Part shown: in pieces, positions 53,951 through 61,972 of the stretch
Layout: each line of letters starts with the position of its first letter
Position numbering within the stretch: the stretch's first letter is position 1
From: Fimbriimonadaceae bacterium
GTDB taxonomy: Bacteria; Armatimonadota; Fimbriimonadia; Fimbriimonadales; Fimbriimonadaceae
Length of the DNA: 64,000 nucleotides
Assembly (NCBI GenBank): GCA_019454145.1
Contig: CP075366.1
Span: 1,591,564 to 1,655,563 of the forward strand
Direction of reading: 5' to 3'
Made by a program: the position numbers and the translations under genes
Notes under the pieces: generated by a model
What the model was told of the DNA's origin: nothing
The model's input: only the letters and a program-made list of their open reading frames with translations
The model's database searches: none

Positions 53951-55632
53951 TTATTCATGTCCTCCACGGTTGCTTCTTCATCAACTTCGTACATCTTAGA
54001 GTCTTCTGCCGGGTTGTAATCGTAAACGCTATCGGTTACGAGAATCGGCTGGGTGAAGTTCTCGGTGATCGGCGGCGAGGATGTGTATTCCCACTCCAGA
54101 CCCTTCGCATTCCATGGGTTTGGCCCGGCTTTCTTGCCTTTGAACAACGAATAGGTCAGATAAAGTGCGGGAAGCAAGAATCCGAAACCAAGCACTGTTG
54201 AACCAGCCGTCGAAAGCAAGTGGTAGAACTGCCACTCCGGTGCGAAGTAGTAGTAGTGATACCGTCGAGGCATCCCCAGGTAGCCGACCATAAACTGCGG
54301 GAAGAACGTGAGGTTAAACCCGATGAAGATGATCATCGCGCTGAGCCTTCCCCAGAATTCGCTATACGTCCGGCCGAACATTTTGGGCCACCAGAAGTGA
54401 ATTCCACCCAGGTAGGCGAGAATCGTTCCACCGACCATAACGTAGTGGAAGTGCGCGACGATGAAGTACGTTCCCGTCAGGTGGACATCGGTATCAACCG
54501 ATGCTAGGTAAAGACCTGTCAAACCACCGATAACAAACAAGCCCATGAATCCGAGGGCGTAAAGCATCGGAGTTGAAAAGTGCACCGATCCTTTGACCAT
54601 CGTCAAAGTCCAGTTAAAGACCTTAACTGCAGATGGAACCGCTAGGATAAATGAGATCAGCGAGAAGATGATTCCTTGCAAAACCGACTGGCTGGAAAGG
54701 AACATGTGGTGTCCCCAAACCAAGAAGCCGAGGAAAGCGATTGAAAGCGAAGAGTACGCAACGAATCGGTAACCAAAGATCGGGCGGCGGCTGAAGCACG
54801 AGATGATTTCACTGATAATCCCAAACGCAGGGAGAATCATGATGTAGACCGCAGGGTGCGAGTAGAACCAGAACAAGTGCTGGAACAGAACCGGGTCGCC
54901 ACCTAGTTCGGGGCTGAAAATTCCAAACCCGAAACCACGCTCTACAACCACCAAGAACAAAGTGATCGCAACCACTGGCGTTCCTAAAATGACAACGATC
55001 GCGGTTGCATAGTGCGACCAAATGAAGAGCGGCAATCGATACCACGTCATCCCCGGAGCACGCATTTTGTGAATGGTTCCGATGAAGTTGACCGCAGTAA
55101 AGATCGAGCTAAATCCGGTGATGAAGATGCCGACCAAACAGAGGCTGATCTGAGTCTCAGAGATTGTTGAAAGTGGCACGTAGAACGTCCAACCTGCATC
55201 AACGCCGCCAAGCACGAAGGAAGTTAGGATCAAGAATCCACCAGTGATGAACATGTATAAGCTGAGCAAGTTCAACCGGGGATAAGCCATGTCCCTCGCC
55301 CCGATCATGATCGGGATAAGGAAGTTACCAAGAACAGCAGGAACAACAACAACCAGAAACTGGAAGACCATCAGGATTCCGTGTGCCGAGAAGGTTTTGT
55401 TGTAAACCTCGCTGCTCAAAAGAATTCCCTTCGGGCTGGTGAGTTCGTAGCGGATCATTGCCGCCGCAATACTGCCAATAAAGAAGAAGAACGTGACCGC
55501 GATTAGGTACATCACCCCGATCCGTTTATGGTCAACCGAAAGCAACCACGATTTCAGCGTATGATCCGCGTTCAGGTAGTTTTTCGGTTCGCTCGGCTTA
55601 GCCGAACTTTGTCCAACAACAGTTGCGCTCAT
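53947..55632 (-). CDS. ctaD: Cytochrome c oxidase subunit I
   Basis: A 561-residue, twelve-helix catalytic subunit of an aa3-type (heme-copper) oxidase. Conserved parts are HGILMVFQF (low-spin heme His), [19 protein letters not shown] (CuB His-Tyr), VWGHHMF (CuB His pair) and HFHYVMVGG (heme ligands). It reduces O2 to water and pumps protons across the inner membrane. It follows subunit II directly (zero bases between stop and start). Confidence 0.97.
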   Translation of the reverse strand: MSATVVGQSSAKPSEPKNYLNADHTLKSWLLSVDHKRIGVMYLIAVTFFFFIGSIAAAMIRYELTSPKGILLSSEVYNKTFSAHGILMVFQFLVVVVPAVLGNFLIPIMIGARDMAYPRLNLLSLYMFITGGFLILTSFVLGGVDAGWTFYVPLSTISETQISLCLVGIFITGFSSIFTAVNFIGTIHKMRAPGMTWYRLPLFIWSHYATAIVVILGTPVVAITLFLVVVERGFGFGIFSPELGGDPVLFQHLFWFYSHPAVYIMILPAFGIISEIISCFSRRPIFGYRFVAYSSLSIAFLGFLVWGHHMFLSSQSVLQGIIFSLISFILAVPSAVKVFNWTLTMVKGSVHFSTPMLYALGFMGLFVIGGLTGLYLASVDTDVHLTGTYFIVAHFHYVMVGGTILAYLGGIHFWWPKMFGRTYSEFWGRLSAMIIFIGFNLTFFPQFMVGYLGMPRRYHYYYFAPEWQFYHLLSTAGSTVLGFGFLLPALYLTYSLFKGKKAGPNPWNAKGLEWEYTSSPPITENFTQPILVTDSVYDYNPAEDSKMYEVDEEATVEDMNK

Positions 55633-56718
55633 TTATCTTTCCTCCGAAGATCTGAATTGTGCATTCCCTGCACTACTTCCTTTGTTAGAGATATCCACGG
55701 CCGTGCTATCTCCATCCGAAGCGGCGGTTGACCCAGCCATATCGGTTCGCTGGAACTCACCCCTAGAAACGGAGAGGCTCTTAATGAACTCAACAAGTTC
55801 TAGCACCTGTGTTTCCGTCAGGGTTGATCCATAAACTGGCATTGTGTTTTCCCAACCGGCAGTGATTCGGTTATGAGGAATCTTGATCGCTTCCCGCAGA
55901 TAATCACGGTCAGCAACCGCAGTTGTTCTGTCGGTCATCGTTCTGGTTTTGCCCAGGATGCCGACCAAACTCGGTGCACGTGGGTTATCAAGACCGGTAT
56001 GGCAGTTTCCGCAACCCTTATCTTTCCAGACTTGGGCACCAGCTTCTACCATGTTAAGAGGCTTATCCTTGTACTTATTGCCACCTTTCTCAAGCCACTC
56101 GCCCCACTCTCGGTCATCCATAACGTACAGCTGACCAACCATTTCCGAGTGTTGCGTTCCGCAGTGCATGGCGCACAGAATTTTGTAGCGACCAGGCTTT
56201 GTTGGTGTAAATGCGAGCTCCGTGTAACGACCTGGAACAACGTGGTATTGCGCACGCATTTCGGGAAGATACATTGCGTGGATTACGTCTTGGCTGATCA
56301 TTGTCAGCTTGACAGGCTGACCAACCGGAACGTGAAGCTCGTTGTTTTCTCGAATCCCGTTCATGTGCTGGAAGTGCCACATCCATTGCTTGCCGATGCA
56401 GAAAACTTCCATCGCATCCTTTGGCATTGACCGCACTTCAACAAACTGCTTTGCGCTCCAACCAAAAATTCCGAGAGCCAAAATCAGCGGAACCCCCATC
56501 ATCAAGGCTTCCAAACCGTTGTGGTGAGTCATCGGATTTCGGCGATCAACCTTAGTTCCTCGGCGGTACTTGATTGCATAGAACAAGATGAGAAGAACAA
56601 CGAAAAGCGTGAAGACGACCGTGAGGATCGAAATCGTCCAGAACAAAGCGTCGTATTTTGCCGCGTGGGCCGACGCCTGATCAGGAATTGGATTGTATTG
56701 GAATATCCCCCAACCCAT
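55633..56718 (-). CDS. ctaC: Cytochrome c oxidase subunit II with fused cytochrome c domain
   Basis: A 361-residue subunit. Two N-terminal helices, then the cupredoxin domain with Cu-A ligands H147, C182, C186, H190 and M193 (CAMHCGTQHSEM). A C-terminal cytochrome c domain has C236-G-N-C239-H240 and a later MPVYG with the likely axial Met. The fusion makes this a caa3-type oxidase; electrons from the Alternative Complex III can enter through the attached heme. It starts one base after the SCO gene stop. Confidence 0.97.
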   Translation of the reverse strand: MGWGIFQYNPIPDQASAHAAKYDALFWTISILTVVFTLFVVLLILFYAIKYRRGTKVDRRNPMTHHNGLEALMMGVPLILALGIFGWSAKQFVEVRSMPKDAMEVFCIGKQWMWHFQHMNGIRENNELHVPVGQPVKLTMISQDVIHAMYLPEMRAQYHVVPGRYTELAFTPTKPGRYKILCAMHCGTQHSEMVGQLYVMDDREWGEWLEKGGNKYKDKPLNMVEAGAQVWKDKGCGNCHTGLDNPRAPSLVGILGKTRTMTDRTTAVADRDYLREAIKIPHNRITAGWENTMPVYGSTLTETQVLELVEFIKSLSVSRGEFQRTDMAGSTAASDGDSTAVDISNKGSSAGNAQFRSSEER

Positions 56719-57585
56719 TTAGTTTTGATCTCCTCTTCGATTTCGCATGTCTTTTTGCTTTGTTGAACGGTTCATGATGAGAATAGAACCAATGATTGCG
56801 AGAACTGTGATCACGCCACCTGTACGAACGGCGTTCATCACGTTAATAGATCGTTTGCCGGTGAGCGGGTCAACATTGATGCAAGCCATAAAGAATGGGC
56901 GGTCATCTTTTTCGCCAACCACCTCATTTCGTGCATCCTGCAAAGCCAGCAGAACTGGTTTTGCATCGTACTGTTGATCCAAAAAGTATCGGATAATTCG
57001 TCGTTCGGGCGAGACGATCATGATTCCGGCTGGGTGAGTGATATTTCCAGTTTTATCGTCCCGGTAGAAGCGGAAGCCGACTTCATCTGCCAGCCCTTGG
57101 ATATTCTTCATATCCCCTGTGAGGAACTTGAATCCGCGATCTGTGCCTTTTCGGTCGTAGCCTTTAATGATTTCGTCTCGCTTAAGCTTTGCATCATTTG
57201 GGCCCTCGCGAGGATCAATAGAAACAACGACAAGGTTGTAGAGATCGCCTGCGTCGTCCTTCTTCATGCCTCGAATCGTCTTTTTGAGGCTTTCGAGTTC
57301 GATTGAGCAAACTCCCGTGCACTTGTAAAATGCCATTAGAAGAATGGTTGGGCGTTCCGAGAAAACTTCACCTGTCGTGACCGACTTACCATCTTGATCA
57401 ACAAACTTCCAATCTGGTGAAACGACGACGTTTAGGCGCTGGTCAACCCGGATTGCCGACGGTGCGGCGGCAGGCACTCGCCCAGAACCAGGAACAACGC
57501 CCTTAGGTGCTTCGTAAAACTGAGCGCATGCCGCACTCAATAAAGCAACGGTAAGCCCGATAGTAGCGGCGATTCGAGAGGTCAT
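56719..57585 (-). CDS. SCO1/SenC copper chaperone
   Basis: A 288-residue protein. An N-terminal signal or anchor ends near C20. The SCO thioredoxin-like domain has C89-x3-C93 (YKCTGVCSIE) and His184 (NITHPAG), the copper ligands. A C-terminal membrane helix (GVITVLAIIGSILIMN) is unusual for SCO proteins and gives it an extra anchor. It delivers copper to the Cu-A site of subunit II and sits immediately before that gene. Confidence 0.94.
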   Translation of the reverse strand: MTSRIAATIGLTVALLSAACAQFYEAPKGVVPGSGRVPAAAPSAIRVDQRLNVVVSPDWKFVDQDGKSVTTGEVFSERPTILLMAFYKCTGVCSIELESLKKTIRGMKKDDAGDLYNLVVVSIDPREGPNDAKLKRDEIIKGYDRKGTDRGFKFLTGDMKNIQGLADEVGFRFYRDDKTGNITHPAGIMIVSPERRIIRYFLDQQYDAKPVLLALQDARNEVVGEKDDRPFFMACINVDPLTGKRSINVMNAVRTGGVITVLAIIGSILIMNRSTKQKDMRNRRGDQN

Positions 57586-58016
57586 TTGTAATCCTCCGGA
57601 ACGCCAGCATCAGCCCGGGTTGGCAGACCTCGCTCACCCACGATTTCCATCGCCTTGTCAACTGGGATGGTGTAAGTGCCGTCTTCGTTTTTGCTATATT
57701 TGTTCAGCTTATCGTGCTCTTGCTTTCGCAAATCCTGCATATCCGAATGAGCGGTTGTGTTGCTCTGCAGAAGCGGGGTTCCTTCTGGTGGCATGAGCCT
57801 TCGCTCTTGCCGCTGAGTGAACCGGAAACCTTCCACACGATCCAAAACTGTGAGAACACCGTACGACGCACCAACCATCACAAAGAAGAAGGTGAAGAAG
57901 AAAACGGCATGAAAGCCTAACTTACTGTTAGCCGCTTCGTCCGTCGGCTCGTAACCGAGTTCCTCAAGCAGATCCATGTCGCGTTCTTCAATGTGTTCGT
58001 TGTGATGATCAGACAT
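57582..58016 (-). CDS. Unknown single-helix subunit in the ACIII-oxidase cluster
   Basis: A 144-residue protein of no recognised family. The N-terminus is acidic (HHNEHIEERDMDLLEELGYEP), one membrane helix spans about residues 34-56 (FHAVFFFTFFFVMVGASYGV), and the rest is a periplasmic or soluble tail with a proline-rich end. It overlaps actF by eight bases and the SCO gene by four, so it is firmly embedded in the operon. A role as an accessory or link subunit of an ACIII-oxidase supercomplex is likely but unproven. Confidence 0.75.
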   Translation of the reverse strand: MSDHHNEHIEERDMDLLEELGYEPTDEAANSKLGFHAVFFFTFFFVMVGASYGVLTVLDRVEGFRFTQRQERRLMPPEGTPLLQSNTTAHSDMQDLRKQEHDKLNKYSKNEDGTYTIPVDKAMEIVGERGLPTRADAGVPEDYK

Positions 58017-59229
58017 GGGCTGGTGCCTCCTCTAATTGTTTGTTTCCTTGATAGGGGTGCGCAGTAATCACCAACGCTCCCGATTGCTTGAGTCCGAATC
58101 CGAATATCAAGAACCAAATTCCGCCGAATGCGAGTAAGAACCCGAAATCAGGCAGATAGAGTGAAAGCGAAGTGCGGAAGTACGGAATCACGTGCCAGTA
58201 CATATCCACAAATCGGCAGAGGAAAATCAATCCTGCCGCAGGAATAAGCAATGCTGGCGACCGCTTCAAGCGTGGGGAAAGCAACAGCAAGAACGGAATA
58301 GCAAATTGCCCAAGGAGCATTGCCGTTCCGAGCCAGTTGAAGTTGCCTCGCAACCGCTTGAGATAGAAAGGAATGAACTCAGTGAGGTTTCCGCTCCAGA
58401 TGATGAGCAACTGGCTAAAGCTGAGGTAACCCCAAAGCATGGTAAGCATCAACAGCAGGTTGCCAAAGTCTTTCATCATCAGCTTGTCAATCTTGCCAGC
58501 AAACGGAGCTTTATCCCGTTGGCTAACAGTGATGATCGTTGCTAGGGCAAGAGCGCCCAAGCAACTACCGACTGTGAACAAGAATCCCCAGACTGTACTG
58601 AACCAGTGAGGATCAACCGACATCAAGATGTCGGTGATGAAGAAGGTCATTACAAGGATGAAGATACAAATCCCCGGCGCGGCGAGGTTGTTTCGCTTAT
58701 CGCTGTACTTTTTGTCGCCGGTGGCGATTTCTTTCTTAGTCCAGGTTGCCAGCGCGTTTCCAACCAATGCGAGAATCACGAAGTAAGCAACCAATCTGCC
58801 AAGGAAGAAGTTGTAGTTCAAGTACTCCTTCTTATTCAAGACAACCATGTCACCAGCCGCAGGATGCACCCAAGTTCCGTAAAGGGGATCCTTGAATACG
58901 ATGCCTGTCACTAATACCAAGATGAGGCAGTAGACCAGCATCATCGGGTTGGAACCAGATTCAAAAATCCGCAGAACTGGGGTACCCCATCTTCCGCGAG
59001 TCACGTGGAAAAGGAGCGACAACCCGAAGCATCCCATCGTGAGCAAAACCCAGAACAACATGCCGAAAAGAAAACTTGGCGCAAGTTTATCTACGTTGAA
59101 TCCGCCCGCTAATCCTGCGGCGATCCCCGCTCCACCCGCGACCAGCATGAGTCCGCCTAATGCTTGTAGAGTTCCAAAAACTTTGGTTGGCTGAGCTTCC
59201 ACGGTTGATTCCATTACTTCACTGCTCAT
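58009..59229 (-). CDS. actF: Alternative Complex III subunit ActF (quinol-oxidising membrane subunit)
   Basis: A 406-residue, ten-helix membrane protein. Its size and hydrophobic profile match ActF, the second NrfD-type subunit that with ActC forms the quinol-binding membrane core; LLFHVTRGRWGTPVLRIFE and WGYLSFSQLLIIWSGNLTEF are typical. It overlaps actE by four bases and the unknown 144-residue gene by eight. It receives electrons from menaquinol or ubiquinol inside the membrane. Confidence 0.9.
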   Translation of the reverse strand: MSSEVMESTVEAQPTKVFGTLQALGGLMLVAGGAGIAAGLAGGFNVDKLAPSFLFGMLFWVLLTMGCFGLSLLFHVTRGRWGTPVLRIFESGSNPMMLVYCLILVLVTGIVFKDPLYGTWVHPAAGDMVVLNKKEYLNYNFFLGRLVAYFVILALVGNALATWTKKEIATGDKKYSDKRNNLAAPGICIFILVMTFFITDILMSVDPHWFSTVWGFLFTVGSCLGALALATIITVSQRDKAPFAGKIDKLMMKDFGNLLLMLTMLWGYLSFSQLLIIWSGNLTEFIPFYLKRLRGNFNWLGTAMLLGQFAIPFLLLLSPRLKRSPALLIPAAGLIFLCRFVDMYWHVIPYFRTSLSLYLPDFGFLLAFGGIWFLIFGFGLKQSGALVITAHPYQGNKQLEEAPAHV

Positions 59230-59909
59230 CGCACTGCCTCCGGCTTAGTAGATTCTGGGCGAACAGGTTCAACTGGATTCGATTGCGGCGCAGTTTGGAA
59301 GAGCGGCCCTTCGTGACCTTCAATTTGAGTGATTCCGAATTTCTTCAAACTTTCTCCATCCATTTGGCTTGGATTCGCTCCTTGGCTGAGTTGCAGAACG
59401 CGAATGTAAGCCACGATTGACCAGCGGTCAAGCGGCTTGATTCGGCTTGCGTGACCGTACATCGTTCCGTAGCCGTTAGTGATGACATCGTAGAAATGCC
59501 CCACCGACATATTGCGTAACCGATCTGTGTGATAGTTTCCAACAGGTCGGGCTAATGTGAATCCGCGCTGGGCGATCATGCCCTGGCCGTCTCCGGCTGG
59601 CCCGTGGCAGTGCTGGCAGAAGATGTTGAATCGTTCTTGCCCACGCTTGAGAACTGCTTCGTTAACTTGAATCGGCATTTCTCGAACGAGCTTGCCGTCT
59701 TCGCCATAGCCTGTATAGAATTCATCGTCGAGTTTGGGTTTTCCAAATTCGATCGTTCCCTCGACTGGCAACCGCGAACCCTTACCGTCGGCATAGAATT
59801 TGTTTTCGCTTTGAGCTTTGATCTTGGGTTGTTGGTACATATCCAAGTGGCAACCAGCCAGCCCCAGAGTTGCGACCATCAGCGGCCCCCATGTCCAAAA
59901 GCGGTTCAT
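59226..59909 (-). CDS. actE: Alternative Complex III subunit ActE (monoheme cytochrome c)
   Basis: A 227-residue lipoprotein-type cytochrome. The signal ends with LGLAGC19. The c-type heme motif is FCQHCHG followed by a MYGHASRIKPLDRW segment supplying the axial Met. It is expected on the periplasmic face and passes electrons to the oxidase's cytochrome domain. Its start codon touches the stop of actD (one-base overlap). Confidence 0.9.
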   Translation of the reverse strand: MNRFWTWGPLMVATLGLAGCHLDMYQQPKIKAQSENKFYADGKGSRLPVEGTIEFGKPKLDDEFYTGYGEDGKLVREMPIQVNEAVLKRGQERFNIFCQHCHGPAGDGQGMIAQRGFTLARPVGNYHTDRLRNMSVGHFYDVITNGYGTMYGHASRIKPLDRWSIVAYIRVLQLSQGANPSQMDGESLKKFGITQIEGHEGPLFQTAPQSNPVEPVRPESTKPEAVR

Positions 59910-60514
59910 TAGTAGCCCTCCGAAGTCATGACTCGTTCAACTGAAAGCGGTTCTAATGACCGCATGAATTCCACGACCTCATCTTCATCGTAGCGAGGAT
60001 CGGTTGCTTCTACGCAGAGAATGTAACGATCACTGCTCGCCCGACCCATACACGCCGCGTTGAACAGCGGGTGGTGAGGCTTCGGCAGGCCGTTGAATGC
60101 GAGCATTCCGAACACCGCACCGAAAGCGGCGAGAAGAATGGTCAATTCATAAGCGGGTGGGAAGAAAGCGGGAAGACTGAAGAGCGGCTTTCCACCAACG
60201 TTCATCGGATATGGATTCAAACCGTTGACTTGAAGCGCGGTATTGCTAATCGCGATGCCACCGCTTGTCCACCATTCAAGGAAGTAACCGAGACTAAAGC
60301 CAGCACAGCCGTGCAAAAACACGACCCAGCCGAGCTTGTCGTCATGCCATTCCATGACGTCGGTCAATCCGTGAACTGGAATTGGCGTGTACGCATCCAT
60401 GTCTCGGTAACCAGCGGCTCGAGTCTTCTTTGCCGCTTCAAGAAGCGCATCTGCCGTTCCGAATTCTGCGACTACCGCAAACGGTTTTGGTGAAGTATCG
60501 CGACCGTGGCTCAA
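59909..60514 (-). CDS. actD: Alternative Complex III subunit ActD (DUF3341)
   Basis: A 201-residue protein of the DUF3341 family: FAVVAEFGTADALLEAAKKT at the start, AYTPIPVHGLTDVM, two membrane helices in the middle and RYILCVEATDPRYDEDEV towards the end. ActD sits peripheral to the membrane core. It overlaps actC by four bases. Confidence 0.93.
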   Translation of the reverse strand: MSHGRDTSPKPFAVVAEFGTADALLEAAKKTRAAGYRDMDAYTPIPVHGLTDVMEWHDDKLGWVVFLHGCAGFSLGYFLEWWTSGGIAISNTALQVNGLNPYPMNVGGKPLFSLPAFFPPAYELTILLAAFGAVFGMLAFNGLPKPHHPLFNAACMGRASSDRYILCVEATDPRYDEDEVVEFMRSLEPLSVERVMTSEGY

Positions 60515-61971
60515 CTCAAGACCTCCTCTGGCTGACCACTGGCGTGGTCTTCATCATGACCGTGGTCATGAGTTTTTTGATGCAACAGCTCTTTCATTTC
60601 AAAAATGTTGATCATGGGCAGGAATCGAACGAAGAGGAACATCAGGAAGATGAACAGACCGATGGTTCCGAGGAACATTCCAAAATCCCAGAGGGTTGGC
60701 GAGTAGAAACCAAACGCTCCCGGCACGTAGTCGCGAGTCAGCGAAATCGGGATGATGACGTACCGCTCGAACCACATTCCAATGGAAATGCTGGTCGAAA
60801 CGATCAGCAACACCGTCATGTTTTGCCGGAACTTAGGCACCCACATCAGCTGAGGAATAACCCCGTTTGTAAGGATCAGCGTCCAGAACGCCCAACTGTA
60901 CGGTGCGTCTTTCAGAGCGATTCGGTTGTGAAGCAGTGCCGTTTCAAATGGAACTCCGCTGTAATAAGCGTAGAAGACTTCCATGATGTAGCCATAGAAA
61001 ACTATTAGACCAGTCGCCAGCATAACCTTGGCCATCCAGTCGAAGTGCTTCATCGTGATCAAGCCTTCCAGCTTGTAAATCTTTCTCAACGGTATCGCAA
61101 AGGTGATGACCATGGCAAATCCAGCAAAGACCGCACCCGCAACGAAGTACGGCGGGAAGATCGTCACGTTCCAGCCGGGGACGATCCCCATCGCAAAGTC
61201 GAAACTAACGATTGTGTGAACCGAAAGAACAAGCGGAGTAGAAATCCCCGCAAGCATGATGGAAGCGTGCTCGTAGCGATGCCAGTGCTTTGCGCTTCCC
61301 CGCCACCCCATACTCAATCCAGCAAATGCGAACTGAGCAAATTTGCTCTTTGCTCGATCTCGCAAGGTGGCAAAGTCGGGAATCAGACCAACAAACCAGA
61401 ACAAGATCGAAACGGTCATATAGGTACTGACCGCAAACACGTCCCAAACCAGCGGTGAGCGGAATTGGGGCCACATACCGAGCCAGTTCGGATAGGGGAA
61501 CAGCCAGTAAGCAACCCAAGGACGACCAGTGTGCAGAAGCGGATACAGACCCGCGCACATAACCGCAAAGATCGTCATGGCTTCTGCCATGCGGTTAATT
61601 GAGTTGCGCCATCGCTGACGGAGGAGAAGCAGAACCGCAGAAATCAGCGTTCCTGCGTGACCGATCCCGATCCACCAGACGAAGTTAACGATGTCAAAGC
61701 CCCAGCCGACTGGCTGATTGTTACCCCATACCCCGATCCCGTTCCAGATCAGCATGGTAATGGAGAGCAAAAGCACGTTGACCAGCAAGAAGCCGATGCC
61801 AAACATGATTTGCCATGGGCTACTCATCAACCCCTTGATCGGAGTTTTAACCTGTGGCTCGTTGTGACGAGACTGGTCAAGAATAATGTCGCCAATCGTT
61901 GCATCAAGTGATGCATCTGTATGCTGCCCGACGAGGAGATCCTTATCGACTGGGGTTGGATTGCCCGACAT
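60511..61971 (-). CDS. actC: Alternative Complex III subunit ActC (NrfD/PsrC-like)
   Basis: A 486-residue, ten-helix membrane protein of the NrfD/PsrC family. Typical parts are WWIGIGHAGTLISAVLLLLRQRWR, AEAMTIFAVMCAGLYPLLHTGRPW and the late FWTLILTNGVIPQL. It forms the quinol-binding membrane core with ActF and receives the iron-sulfur subunit ActB. It follows actB by one base. Confidence 0.95.
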   Translation of the reverse strand: MSGNPTPVDKDLLVGQHTDASLDATIGDIILDQSRHNEPQVKTPIKGLMSSPWQIMFGIGFLLVNVLLLSITMLIWNGIGVWGNNQPVGWGFDIVNFVWWIGIGHAGTLISAVLLLLRQRWRNSINRMAEAMTIFAVMCAGLYPLLHTGRPWVAYWLFPYPNWLGMWPQFRSPLVWDVFAVSTYMTVSILFWFVGLIPDFATLRDRAKSKFAQFAFAGLSMGWRGSAKHWHRYEHASIMLAGISTPLVLSVHTIVSFDFAMGIVPGWNVTIFPPYFVAGAVFAGFAMVITFAIPLRKIYKLEGLITMKHFDWMAKVMLATGLIVFYGYIMEVFYAYYSGVPFETALLHNRIALKDAPYSWAFWTLILTNGVIPQLMWVPKFRQNMTVLLIVSTSISIGMWFERYVIIPISLTRDYVPGAFGFYSPTLWDFGMFLGTIGLFIFLMFLFVRFLPMINIFEMKELLHQKTHDHGHDEDHASGQPEEVLS

Positions 61972-61972
61972 C

